A stretch of DNA of 64,000 nt from Flavobacteriaceae bacterium UBA3339 (GCA_002360925.1 DERN01000003.1:381175-445174), one strand, 5' to 3'; counted from the first letter of the stretch, positions 10,082 through 18,638 are shown. Translations and numbers: made by a program. Notes: generated from the sequence alone by a model not told the origin.

Positions 10082-11512
10082 ATGAATAAAGAAAACATTG
10101 CTGTAGGATTAGATATTGGAACAACGAAAATTGTTGCAATGGTTGGTAAAAGGAACGAGTATGGAAAGCTTGAAATTTTGGGTATTGGAAACGCAAAAAG
10201 TTTAGGCGTAAAACGTGGCGTTGTAAATAACATTACCCAAACCATTCAATCGATCCAGCAAGCAGTGGCTCAGGCTTCGGCCGAAGCAGGTTGCAAAATT
10301 ACCGACGTAGTATTAGGAATCGCAGGTCAGCACATCCGCAGTATTCATCATCAAGAATACATTACGCGCGATAAGCCCGATATGGTGATTTCTGAAATTG
10401 ATATTGAAAAATTAATTGCACAAGTTCAAAAACTGAACATGTTGCCGGGCGAAGAAATTATACACGTTTTACCGCAAGAATTTAAAGTAGACGAAGAAGG
10501 CGGAATTAAAGAACCAATCGGAATGTATGGTCGCCGTTTAGAAGCAAGCTTTCACGTAGTAGTAGGTCAATCGGCTTCTATCCGAAATGCAGGTCGTTGC
10601 GTAAAAGATGCTGGTTTAGAATTATCTGGCTTAACATTAGAACCTTTAGCTTCGGCAGATTCGGTTTTAAGTCAAGAAGAAAAAGAAGCTGGAGTTGCTT
10701 TAATTGATATAGGAGGCGGAACGACAGATTTAGCCATTTTTAAAGATGGACTTATTCGTCATACCGCTGTGATTCCTTTCGGAGGAAATGTAATTACAGA
10801 AGATATAAAAGAAGGTTGTTCGATTATTGAAAAACAAGCCGAACAATTAAAAATACGTTTTGGATCGGCTTGGCCGGGCGAAAACAAAGACAATGAAATT
10901 GTTTCAATTCCGGGATTAAGAGGTCAGGAAGCAAAAGAGATTTCATTAAAAAACCTATCGAAAATCATTCACGCTCGCGTAGTTGAAATCATCGATATGG
11001 TATTTTCAGAAATCAAAGCATACGGCTATGACAATCCGCGTAAGAAATTAATCGCTGGAATTGTGTTAACCGGAGGCGGTTCTGAATTGAAACACGTAAA
11101 ACAATTGGTAGAATATATTACAGGAATTGATACTAGAATTGGTTATCCAAACGAACATATTTCGGGCGAATCGGCAAAATTAGTTTCACGACCATTGTAT
11201 GCAACCGCAGTTGGATTAATGATGGAAAGTGATATAAACAACTCTCGCAGTCGTTTATATGTACAAGAGCATCCTGGAAATGTAAAAATTCAACCAAAAA
11301 CAGAACCGTTAACGAAATCAACCGAAACGGCTTCATCAAATATTCAAATGAATGCGATTACATCCGATAAATCGAAACAAAATATCGGAGACGAATCCAA
11401 TTCAGAAGAACAACAAAACGATGTAGAACAAGGAACAAAAGAGTATATTGAAAATCGTTTCCTTGGAAAATTCATCAAAGCATTTAAAGATTTTATAGAC
11501 AAAGCAGAATAA
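10082..11512 (+). CDS. ftsA: Cell division actin homologue FtsA
   Basis: Cytoplasmic actin-fold ATPase that tethers FtsZ to the membrane. The 476 residues show the phosphate-1 motif GLDIGTTKIVAMVG at the N-terminus, the SHS2 (1C) insertion around residues 85-165, phosphate-2 LIDIGGGTTDLAIF near residue 212 and adenosine loop VLTGGGSELK near residue 329. The C-terminus has a low-complexity, Ser/Gln/Glu-rich linker (residues 390-455) and then NRFLGKFIKAFKDF, a likely amphipathic membrane-targeting helix. The linker makes it longer than the roughly 420-residue enterobacterial protein. ftsZ follows after 20 bases. Confidence 0.96.
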   Translation: MNKENIAVGLDIGTTKIVAMVGKRNEYGKLEILGIGNAKSLGVKRGVVNNITQTIQSIQQAVAQASAEAGCKITDVVLGIAGQHIRSIHHQEYITRDKPDMVISEIDIEKLIAQVQKLNMLPGEEIIHVLPQEFKVDEEGGIKEPIGMYGRRLEASFHVVVGQSASIRNAGRCVKDAGLELSGLTLEPLASADSVLSQEEKEAGVALIDIGGGTTDLAIFKDGLIRHTAVIPFGGNVITEDIKEGCSIIEKQAEQLKIRFGSAWPGENKDNEIVSIPGLRGQEAKEISLKNLSKIIHARVVEIIDMVFSEIKAYGYDNPRKKLIAGIVLTGGGSELKHVKQLVEYITGIDTRIGYPNEHISGESAKLVSRPLYATAVGLMMESDINNSRSRLYVQEHPGNVKIQPKTEPLTKSTETASSNIQMNAITSDKSKQNIGDESNSEEQQNDVEQGTKEYIENRFLGKFIKAFKDFIDKAE

Positions 11513-11532
11513 AGAAGATAACACCGCATTAT

Positions 11533-13527
11533 ATGGATCAGACGTTTGAAAATTTAGCATTCTCTCCAGATTTGCCAAAAAACAAATCGAATGTAATTAA
11601 AGTAATTGGAGTTGGTGGTGGTGGTAGTAATGCCATTAATCACATGTACAGTCAAGGAATTAAAGGAGTGGACTTTGTGGTTTGTAATACCGATTCACAA
11701 GCATTAAACAACAGTCCGGTTCCAACTAAAATTCAGTTAGGATTAACTTTGACAGAAGGATTAGGTGCCGGTGCAAATCCTGAAGTTGGACAACAATCCG
11801 CTTTAGAGAGTATCGAAGAAATTGAACAAATTTTAGATAGCAACACTAAAATGGTATTCATCACAGCCGGAATGGGCGGTGGAACGGGTACTGGTGCTGC
11901 ACCTGTAATTGCACAATTAGCTAAAGATCGTGATATTTTAACAGTTGGTATCGTAACAATTCCATTTCAGTTCGAAGGAAAAGTTCGTCAGGAACAAGCT
12001 TTAAAAGGAGTTGAAAATCTACGTAAAAATGTAGATTCATTAATCGTAATCAACAACAATAAACTTCGCGAAGTTTACGGAAACTTAGGTTTTAAAGCTG
12101 GTTTCTCTAAAGCCGACGAAGTATTAGCAACAGCTTCTCGTGGTATTGCAGAAGTAATTACGCATCACTACACGCAAAACATCGACTTAAAAGATGCCAA
12201 AACAGTTTTATCTAATTCAGGTACAGCTATAATGGGATCTGCAGAAGCAGCTGGTGATAATCGTGCTAAAGAAGCAATCGTAAGCGCTTTAGATTCTCCG
12301 TTATTGAACGATAATAAAATTTCGGGAGCTAAAAATGTATTGTTATTGATTGTTTCGGGCGAAAACGAAATTACAATCGACGAAATCGGAGAAATCAATG
12401 ATCATATTCAAATGGAAGCTGGTCATAACGCAAACATCATTATGGGTGTTGGTGAAGATCCGGAATTAGGCGATGCAATTTCTGTAACGATTATTGCAAC
12501 GGGATTTAACGTTGAACAACAAAAAATCATCGTAAACGCTGCTGACGGAAACAAAAATAAAATCATTCACGTTTTGGGTGAAGAGCAAAAAGCAACGGCA
12601 GATTTGTCTGGAAACAACCAACAAAACTTCACGGCCGCTCCTACTCCTGAACAACCGTTACAAAACAATTTCAGCTTTCAAGCACCACCAAAGATTGTTT
12701 ACACGTTAGATGACGATTCAGGTTTAAATCAGGTGGAAAACGAAGTTGAAAAAAAAACAATAGTTCAAACTCAACCTTCTAATCCGGTACAAAATGTGAT
12801 TCCTTCACAAGCTGTACAAGCTCCTGTGGTAGAAAATACTTTTGTAAATACACCGCAAGAAGTTCCTGCACAGTCTGTAATTAAAACTCAGGATATTCGC
12901 AATATAGAAGTAAATGAGCCCGAATTTGTAATTGTAAAGCCTAAACAAGTTGTACAAGATTTACAACCATCTATGGCACAACAATTTACTTTTGACTTGC
13001 ACGAACAAGCATCAGGTTTTGAAGCTGAAGAGGAATTTAATTTCGAAATTCCTACAACTCAGCAAGTTCAAACCAACGAGCCTGCATTCGAGCAAAAAGA
13101 CGAAGTAATTCGTTACAATTTAGACGATTACATGGAGATGGAAGAGCAATTAATAAGCTCTAAAAAAGTTGAAGAAGAAATTGTAAAAGAAGATGAATCA
13201 TTCGCTTTTTCTGTAAGAACAGAAGAAACTGTAATGCCAAATCGTTTTATTCAAGACGATTCGTCTCCAACAGAAGCTTCGATCAACGACATTTTACGTA
13301 ACAGAGCCGAAGAGCGCAAACGTAAAATGAAAGAGTTTAACCATAAGTTCAACGCAGCTTCGAATCAGATTAATGATTTAGAAAAAGAACCCGCTTACAA
13401 ACGTATGGGAGTTGATCTTACACAAGATTACGGAAGCAATGTTTCGCGTACTTCGATTTCAACAGATCGAAACAACGATGTTCAATTGCGTTCCAACAAC
13501 TCGTTTCTTCATGACAATGTTGACTAA
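11533..13527 (+). CDS. ftsZ: Cell division tubulin homologue FtsZ
   Basis: GTPase that forms the Z ring. The 664 residues comprise a tubulin-like GTPase core (about 15-320) with the signature GGMGGGTGTGAAPVIA near residue 116 and KVIGVGGGGSNAINHM at the N-terminus, then an unusually long acidic, Gln/Pro-rich linker of about 300 residues, ending RSNNSFLHDNVD. Long FtsZ tails are known in Bacteroidota. The C-terminal peptide differs from the proteobacterial ZipA/FtsA-binding sequence, so partner binding may differ. It is the last gene of the dcw operon and is followed by a clear terminator. Confidence 0.97.
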   Translation: MDQTFENLAFSPDLPKNKSNVIKVIGVGGGGSNAINHMYSQGIKGVDFVVCNTDSQALNNSPVPTKIQLGLTLTEGLGAGANPEVGQQSALESIEEIEQILDSNTKMVFITAGMGGGTGTGAAPVIAQLAKDRDILTVGIVTIPFQFEGKVRQEQALKGVENLRKNVDSLIVINNNKLREVYGNLGFKAGFSKADEVLATASRGIAEVITHHYTQNIDLKDAKTVLSNSGTAIMGSAEAAGDNRAKEAIVSALDSPLLNDNKISGAKNVLLLIVSGENEITIDEIGEINDHIQMEAGHNANIIMGVGEDPELGDAISVTIIATGFNVEQQKIIVNAADGNKNKIIHVLGEEQKATADLSGNNQQNFTAAPTPEQPLQNNFSFQAPPKIVYTLDDDSGLNQVENEVEKKTIVQTQPSNPVQNVIPSQAVQAPVVENTFVNTPQEVPAQSVIKTQDIRNIEVNEPEFVIVKPKQVVQDLQPSMAQQFTFDLHEQASGFEAEEEFNFEIPTTQQVQTNEPAFEQKDEVIRYNLDDYMEMEEQLISSKKVEEEIVKEDESFAFSVRTEETVMPNRFIQDDSSPTEASINDILRNRAEERKRKMKEFNHKFNAASNQINDLEKEPAYKRMGVDLTQDYGSNVSRTSISTDRNNDVQLRSNNSFLHDNVD

Positions 13528-13551
13528 TTATTATTAGATTTATATTTACCG

Positions 13552-13586
13552 AACCTCAAAATCGCTTCGCTTTTTTGAGGTTTTTT
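13552..13586 (+). terminator. Rho-independent terminator after ftsZ
   Basis: AACCTCAAAA pairs with TTTTGAGGTT around a short loop and is followed by a T run. It closes the dcw operon 25 bases after the ftsZ stop. Confidence 0.85.
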
Positions 13587-13587
13587 G

Positions 13588-13595
13588 TATCTTTG
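13588..13595 (+). promoter_or_regulatory. Bacteroidota-type -7 box before the yqeY-like gene
   Basis: TATCTTTG matches the Bacteroidota -7 consensus TAnnTTTG. It lies directly after the ftsZ terminator and 20 bases before the next start codon. No convincing -33 TTG is seen at normal distance. Confidence 0.55.
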
Positions 13596-13615
13596 CAATA
13601 CTAATTTTAGAAATC

Positions 13616-14065
13616 ATGAGTTTACAAACAAATATAACAGCTGCTTTGAAAGACGCGATGAAAGCAAAAGATCAAATTGCTTTAGAATCGTTACGAGCAA
13701 TTAAGTCAGAACTTTTATTAGCACAAACTTCGGGCAGTGCTACGGAATTATCTGAAGCCGATGAAATTAAGATATTGCAAAAATTGGTAAAACAACGCAA
13801 AGACGCCGCTGCAATATTTATTGAACAAAACAGACAAGATTTAGCAGATCCTGAATTGGCACAAGCAGCAGTTATTGAACAATTTTTACCTGCACAATTA
13901 TCGGAAACTGAAATCGAAACGATTATTCAAGAAATTATTACAAACGGTAATTTTTCTGGAATGCAAGCAATGGGAAAAGTTATGGGATTAGCTAACACAA
14001 AATTAGCTGGAAGCGCTGACGGAAAAACCATTTCTACGATTGTTAAAAAGCTTTTAACAGCTTAA
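13616..14065 (+). CDS. GatB/YqeY domain-containing protein
   Basis: A 149-residue soluble protein of the YqeY family, whose fold resembles the C-terminal tail domain of the amidotransferase subunit GatB. Typical sequence is seen: KDAMKAKDQIALESLRAIKSEL at the N-terminus (a predicted tRNA-binding helical bundle), LQKLVKQRKDAA in the middle, and the small C-terminal domain from residue 90 to the end with MGKVMGLA. Members occur in most bacteria and are often beside tRNA or division genes; their exact role is unsettled. Here it has its own promoter box after the ftsZ terminator and is followed 17 bases later by tRNA-Arg. Confidence 0.9.
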   Translation: MSLQTNITAALKDAMKAKDQIALESLRAIKSELLLAQTSGSATELSEADEIKILQKLVKQRKDAAAIFIEQNRQDLADPELAQAAVIEQFLPAQLSETEIETIIQEIITNGNFSGMQAMGKVMGLANTKLAGSADGKTISTIVKKLLTA

Positions 14066-14081
14066 TTTAGCTTACAATATT

Positions 14082-14153
14082 GTCTTCGTAGTTTAAAGGA
14101 TAGAATGTCAGATTCCGGTTCTGATGATGTGGGTTCGAATCCCGCCGAGGACA
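14082..14153 (+). tRNA. tRNA-Arg (anticodon CCG)
   Basis: A cloverleaf can be drawn: acceptor GTCTTCG with CGAGGAC (two G-U pairs), anticodon stem TCAGA/TCTGA with loop TTCCGGT giving anticodon CCG, and T arm GTGGGTTCGAATCCCGC. The discriminator is A and CCA is not encoded. It decodes CGG. Confidence 0.93.
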
Positions 14154-14157
14154 CATT

Positions 14158-14195
14158 AAAAAAGATTGCTTTTACAAGCAATCTTTTTTGTTTTT
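14158..14195 (+). terminator. Terminator after tRNA-Arg
   Basis: A perfect 14-bp A-rich stem (AAAAAAGATTGCTT with AAGCAATCTTTTTT) around a 4-base loop, with the T run extending past the stem. It ends the yqeY-tRNA transcript. Confidence 0.88.
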
Positions 14196-14225
14196 TATCT
14201 ATTTTTAGAAATAAATTCCATTAAA

Positions 14226-14780
14226 ATGAAAAAGCTATCATCAGAACAGAAAACCGAAGTCCTTTCAATTTTAAAAGAACGTTTCGAAAAAAATCTACAT
14301 CGTCATCCTTCAATCGAATGGAATTTAATTGAAGAAAAGCTCGAGAAAAATCTGTCAAAACTATGGTCTTTATATCAAATGGAATTAACAGGAGGCGAGC
14401 CTGATGTAATTGATTATTTAAAAGAGACAAATGAATATGTTTTTTGCGATTGTGTAGCAGAAAGTCCAAAAGGACGTAGAAGTTACTGCTACGACAAAAA
14501 AGCGTTGGACGAACGTAAGGAACATAAACCAACTAATAATGTTTTAGATGCAGCTAAAGAAATGGGAGTTGAATTATTAACCGAAACAGACTATAGAAAC
14601 TTACAGAAGCTCGGAACATTTGATGCAAAAACATCAAGTTGGATTCAAACACCTGAAGAAATCAGAAAATTAGGCGGAGCTATTTTTGCCGATTTTCGTT
14701 ATAATCAAGTATTTGTATATCATAATGGAGCCTCGTCTTATTATGCTTCTCGCGGTTTTCGAGCTTTATTAAAAGTTTAA
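14226..14780 (+). CDS. DUF4256 domain-containing protein
   Basis: A soluble 184-residue protein. The ATG at 14226 (MKKLSSEQKTEVLSILKERF) is chosen over an upstream in-frame codon at 14166 because the upstream part lies in the tRNA terminator. Conserved-looking blocks are WSLYQMELTGGEPDVI, FCDCVAESPKGRRSYCYDKKAL and FDAKTSSWIQTPEEIRKLGGAIFADFRYNQVFVYHNGA, which fit DUF4256, a family of unknown function with conserved Trp and Cys residues. The gene stands alone between terminators. Nothing around it suggests a pathway. Confidence 0.8.
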   Translation: MKKLSSEQKTEVLSILKERFEKNLHRHPSIEWNLIEEKLEKNLSKLWSLYQMELTGGEPDVIDYLKETNEYVFCDCVAESPKGRRSYCYDKKALDERKEHKPTNNVLDAAKEMGVELLTETDYRNLQKLGTFDAKTSSWIQTPEEIRKLGGAIFADFRYNQVFVYHNGASSYYASRGFRALLKV

Positions 14781-15152
14781 TTTGTTAAAAAATTCTTTAT
14801 TCTATCCATCATATTTTTAAATATCGCAAATAACTCGTAGTTTAGTAAAAATTATAAGCAATTGCAACTATGAGCCTTTCAAGCTTTTATTATACAAATA
14901 ATCGGTTGATTCGACTTTTACAGTCGCTATTGTATCTTCATGACGATACTTTCTTAAGAAGTTCTAAAGAGTTCATTTCTTAAACCCTGTCACGACTCTA
15001 GACAGGGAGCCTTCGGATTTATAGCGTATTTATTAATCTCAATTTCACCTAGGATCATGATATCATTAAATTGATACACCTAGCTATTATACATTCGTTT
15101 AATGATGAGTTTGATTTATCATGCCTTACAGAAATTGAACAAATAGAAAGTT
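14781..15152. other. Gene-free gap rich in small hairpins
   Basis: No open frame of interest. The DNA carries several short perfect stems in a row: CGACT/AGTCG at 14912-14926, GTATC/GATAC at 14932-14949, the palindrome TTCTTAAGAA at 14951-14960, and CCCTGTC/GACAGGG at 14985-15007. Further on are ATGATATCAT and two copies of CACCTAG. This could be a structured RNA or a long untranslated leader for the next gene. No known RNA family is recognised. Confidence 0.4.
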
Positions 15153-15530
15153 ATGTCAGAAAATATCATTTTAACAACCGGAATATACGATTTAATCAAA
15201 GATCACGTACGTAGAAAAAAAGTAACTATTGAAGAAGAAAATCTTCTTTTAGAAGAATTAAAACACGCTTCACAGGTATTAAGAAAAGACCTTCCTGAAG
15301 ATATTGTAACAGTAAACGCTTCGGTTACGTATAAAGAACACAACGCTGATGTTGAAAAAACAGTAACTTTTGTTGGTCCGAAAAACTCAAAACCAAGCAA
15401 AAACAAAATTTCGATTTTGTCAGATGAAGGAATTGCAATGGTTGGATACAAAACAGGAGACATCGTTGAATGGCCCGCTAAAAAAGGAAACCTAAAATTA
15501 GAAATCTTAAAAGTTGAACATATCGACTAA
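15153..15530 (+). CDS. GreA/GreB-family protein (C-terminal FKBP-like domain)
   Basis: A 125-residue protein. Residues 1-45 are a short helical segment (TGIYDLIKDHVRRKKVTIEEE) and residues 50-125 resemble the C-terminal domain of transcript cleavage factors GreA/GreB and of Rnk, with ISILSDEGIAMVGYKTGDIVEWPAKKG. It lacks the long N-terminal coiled coil and acidic tip of true GreA, so it is probably an RNA-polymerase-binding regulator of the Rnk type rather than a cleavage factor; that is inference. It is a monocistron with a strong terminator 3 bases after its stop. Confidence 0.8.
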   Translation: MSENIILTTGIYDLIKDHVRRKKVTIEEENLLLEELKHASQVLRKDLPEDIVTVNASVTYKEHNADVEKTVTFVGPKNSKPSKNKISILSDEGIAMVGYKTGDIVEWPAKKGNLKLEILKVEHID

Positions 15531-15532
15531 CT

Positions 15533-15560
15533 AAACAAGCCGCAAAATGCGGCTTGTTTT
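15533..15560 (+). terminator. Terminator after the GreA/B-like gene
   Basis: A perfect 12-bp stem, AAACAAGCCGCA with TGCGGCTTGTTT, and a 3-base loop, followed by T-rich DNA. Confidence 0.9.
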
Positions 15561-15575
15561 ATCCTTTTTTCTTTC

Positions 15576-15645
15576 TCCTACCTCTCATAATATTCTAACA
15601 AATATTTTATAATATCAAGCAAGATCAATCAGTTTATTGAAATAA
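15576..15645 (-). pseudogene. Decayed 3' fragment of a CBS-domain gene
   Basis: Read on the minus strand this encodes a degenerate copy of the last 20 or so codons of the CBS-domain gene at 30672-31094. The final 43 bases (15576-15618) match 30669-30711 with one difference and encode IIKYLLEYYER and the stop. Upstream, the match continues more weakly through the codons for NKL and contains a deletion of about 8 bases that breaks the frame. No other part of the gene is present. Confidence 0.75.
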
Positions 15646-16173
15646 TCATTTTTTTATTTACTCAACTTACTTTTATCATTAAAACACATCAAATTACATT
15701 TAGAACAAAACATTAACAATCTAAACATTCAAGGATAACAACAAAGGTAAAATAATTAAAAACTTACAACTATTGAAAGCACTAGAGAGCGAAGTAGGTA
15801 TTATTTAGATTAGATTGAATTGACCTTAAATTAATTAACTCATTTTCAAAGTGTTAATTGTATTATAAGACACCTATATACTTGATTGTACCAATGCTTA
15901 ATACTACTTAAAACAAAAGATTTACGAAAAGTTTAAAACATTTAACACATCTAAAAAGTTTTATTCAATCAAAATGCCTTACCTATTTATTGAGTAATTT
16001 ACAAATCGAATTAAATTATTCGCAATGAAAAACCTGCTCAAATCACCATTTTTGGGCAGGTTTCGTTCATTTTGACCTTCACAGATTGTTATATACTCCC
16101 ATCAAGTTTTGAGCAACTAGTTTAAACGAGATTGTTCAGCCTAACAAATTAGTATTAATTTTAATAAAACAAG
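15646..16173. other. Gene-free AT-rich stretch before the IS remnant
   Basis: No credible coding sequence on either strand. It contains one terminator-like hairpin (16031-16062). The left end of the insertion sequence presumably lies between that hairpin and 16173, but no terminal inverted repeat could be identified by eye. Confidence 0.5.
16031..16062. terminator. Hairpin with terminator features
   Basis: AACCTGCTCAAA pairs with TTTGGGCAGGTT (one G-U pair) and the stem extends outward through AATGAA/TTCATT after small internal loops. No gene directly upstream on the plus strand needs it, so it may be a relic of a lost gene. Confidence 0.5.
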
Positions 16174-16743
16174 ATGGAATCAGATATAACAATCTTTAAA
16201 TCATTGATTCATTTAATTGAAACTTTACAAACTGAAAATGATTGCAGAGAGTTTTTAGAAAAATTACGTTGGAAAAATGAGCCTATTTGCCCTCATTGCG
16301 GAAGTGTATCTGAAAATCATTACAAATTACGTTCAAAAGACAGATTTAAAGGACTTTATAAATGCAGAGATTGTAGAAGTCGATTTACTGTAACTGTCGG
16401 AACTATGTTTGAAGGATCACATATCAAACTAAGAAAATGGTTCTTAGCAATCTATATATTTACTTCACATAAGAAAGGAATCAGTAGTGTACAATTAGCA
16501 AAAGACATCAATGTTACTCAAAAATCAGCTTGGTTTATACTAAGTAGAATCCGCCATAATTTTCGTGATAAATCAGAAATTATATTTGAAGGCATTACAC
16601 AAGCCGATGAAACTTATGTTGGTGCTAAGAATAAGAATCGAATTATAATAAAAAACGAAAGCCTAATTTCAGTTTTAAAGATGAATTCGGATATTTCTTT
16701 ATTTATAATTTCATCTACAGAAAGCACTTGCTTAGTTCAGTGA
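16174..16743 (+). pseudogene. Truncated IS1595-family transposase
   Basis: The N-terminal half of an IS1595-type transposase. Residues 39-67 form the zinc ribbon (CPHC ... CRDC), followed by the helix-turn-helix-like block around VQLAKDINVTQKSAWFILSRIRH and the start of the DDE domain (QADETYVG, D145). Family proteins run to about 300 residues with two more acidic residues. Here homology stops after GAKNKNR at about residue 156 (base 16641), and the remaining 33 codons are unrelated sequence read out of frame into the next gene. No intact transposase remains, so the element is dead unless helped in trans. Confidence 0.85.
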
Positions 16744-18280
16744 GTTATATAAATAAGAAAGGAGAGTTAAAATCAAAGAAGAAAACATTGAACATGAATG
16801 AAGGAGTTCCTTTAAACTCCCGCCATTTAAAAAAGTTTAACAGCAACAGTTGTAAGTATATGAAGCATCTAAAATACAACAATGATGAGCAGATTTATTT
16901 ATTTAGACATTCAAAGTACGAAGTAGGTAAAAAATCAATTTCATACTATTATAAAGAAAAATACCCAAAACTAAAATTCATAGAATGTGAAAGCAATACT
17001 CTCGTTAAAGCTATGTATGAAGATACTTGGAAATACCAAAAAGAAAGAAATGGAAGTTTTGGAAATTTTAAGCTTAATAATACCGAATATTTATTGTCAG
17101 ATTACGATTCAATTGCTATTGATTTAGTGGCCGGTGAAAAAATTCCTAGATGATAAATTAGATGATTATTTAGAAAAATGCACTAATGACCCTACCTATG
17201 AAAATAAAAAGAATAATTTTGATTATGATTCTTATGTTCGGGATTTTGTTAGTGCTTACGAAATTAACAATAGGTATTTTTCATTTATAAGAACTATTGA
17301 AGGCAGTGACGGAAGATTACATTCCAAATTTCAAAGAGCAAGTAAAAACATTAGACCATTTTTAAAAATTAATGGAGAATATATTTGGGAGGTTGATATT
17401 TCAGCTTCAGTTCCAACTATCTTTTGTTCTCAGTTAGAAGATTTAAAACAAGCAGTAGAAAAAGCCCTTAATCAGAGGAGGTTTTCAGTTAGAATTAGTA
17501 AACCCAGCGGGGGCGGAAGAAGAGAAGAAAGGTTCAAGTATAGATGCTGAAAGGAGCGAGAAGTCGAAAAGAGAACTTTCTCCCTCTCACTCCATGATTC
17601 CAAAAATGTATTTAAAGGTTAATAATGATAATTTAACTTCTATATTAATGTCTCAGTTAGGCGATATTTCTAAATCTTGGTATCAAGAATTTACAAAAGA
17701 ACTAAAATCATTTAAAGAGCATATTTATAATGATACTTTATATAGTGAAATGAATACGCCTTTTTTCGAAAGTTATAATAAGGATAATAATTTTTCAAAT
17801 TATAAAAATAACATAAGTAGCAAGAAAAAGAAGAAGACTTTTTATGAATTAGTTATCGCTAACGACATTGAAGGGCAAAGAAAATATCTAAAAAAGGATT
17901 TTTTAGCGGTTTTAAATGCCGATGATAATGTTTCAAATTTTAAAAGAATGAGAAATGTCTTTAAGAATATGTTTCCTATTATTTATGAAGTTAATAAAAA
18001 AATTAAAGAGCTTGATGACAATAGTAAACATAAATTATTTTCTCAATTAGTATTACAAAAAGAATCATATTTAGTTTTAGATGTTGTATGTAAAGAATTC
18101 AAAGAAAAACATAAAGACTGTAAGTTAATAACGCTCCATGATTGCATTATTACTACATCTGAATTTAAAGATGAATTACAAGAATTCATGGAAACAAGAA
18201 TTTCCGAGATACTGAAAATCAAAATTAATACAAAACAAAAATGTTTATCTTGTTTGCCTAGTATCGATATGGCTTCTTAA
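16640..18280 (+). pseudogene. Broken gene resembling a family A DNA polymerase palm protein
   Basis: Three frames read in series make one protein. Part one runs from the IS junction near 16640 to about 17135, part two (17134-17550) follows a frame change at an A6 run, and part three runs in a third frame from about 17471 to 18280. The joined product shows RLHSKFQRASKNIRPFL then IWEVDISASVPTIF, resembling polymerase motif A (Asp-hydrophobic-x-x-Ser). Later come GQRKYLKKDFLAVLN, FKNMFPIIYEV, QLVLQKESYLVLD and LITLHDCIITT, in the order of motif B, the finger helix and motif C (His-Asp) of family A polymerases. The 5' end is cut by the IS. Such single-palm proteins occur on mobile elements; the assignment is by motif order only. 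Confidence 0.55.
17471..17593 (+). mobile_element. Purine-rich, GC-richer insert inside the polymerase-like pseudogene
   Basis: This block is clearly richer in G and purines than the very AT-rich DNA on both sides. In the frame of the downstream part it is fully open and encodes a charged peptide with LVNPAGAEEEKKG and AERSEKSKRELSPSHS, unlike the surrounding protein. Its right half ends in an imperfect inverted repeat, GGAGCGAGA (17553-17561) with TCTCACTCC (17585-17593). The right junction is in frame and the left is not. It looks like a small palindromic coding insertion, but the true left boundary is uncertain. Confidence 0.4.
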
Positions 18281-18286
18281 GAATTA

Positions 18287-18295
18287 CCCCCCCCC
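18287..18295. repeat. C9 homopolymer
   Basis: Nine consecutive C, rare in this AT-rich DNA, lie seven bases after the pseudogene stop and are flanked by TTAC and GTAA. Confidence 0.8.
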
Positions 18296-18304
18296 GTAAC
18301 AAAA

Positions 18305-18356
18305 GTCCGTGAAAACTTGAGATGGTAAAATCCCTATGTTTTTGCGGGCTTTTTTC
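18305..18356 (+). terminator. Terminator after the polymerase-like pseudogene
   Basis: GTCCGTGAAAAC pairs with GTTTTTGCGGGC (three G-U pairs) around a 21-base loop, followed by T6. Confidence 0.6.
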
Positions 18357-18433
18357 TTTCAACATAATTTGTAGCCAATATGTGTATATATACCTTAAAT
18401 TATACATTTCAATTTATCATGAATTAAAATGTG

Positions 18434-18569
18434 TTACCCCCACCTTTTATAAGCCCTTTAGGTAATTTCGTTTCTTCTATCGCCTCTCCATTTTTTTATA
18501 TGTTTACAATATTGCATAGTATTTATCATCATTATATAAGAAAGGAGATATTTGAAAATGTGGGGGTAA
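18434..18569. repeat. Inverted repeat TTACCCCCAC flanking about 116 bp
   Basis: TTACCCCCAC at 18434-18443 is repeated in perfect inverted form at 18560-18569; with one mismatch the match extends five more bases inward. The same TTACCCCC begins the C9 tract at 18284. The DNA between has no convincing gene (an open frame of 68 codons looks accidental) but has AGGAGATATTTGAAAATG just before the right arm. It could be the ends of a short non-autonomous element. Confidence 0.5.
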
Positions 18570-18638
18570 AATGCAGGGAAAAAGAGATAAAAAAAAATTG
18601 CAAACCCTTAAACTCTAAAGATTTACAACTTTATTAAG

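Noticed and set aside
16728..17153. Open frame after the IS as an independent gene
   Set aside because: It is open upstream past its putative TTG start, runs into the next frame at an A6 run, and makes sense only as the N-terminal part of the polymerase-like pseudogene.
18431..18637. 68-codon open frame across the TTACCCCCAC repeat
   Set aside because: GTG start inside the repeat arm, no ribosome binding site, low-complexity product and no resemblance to a known protein.
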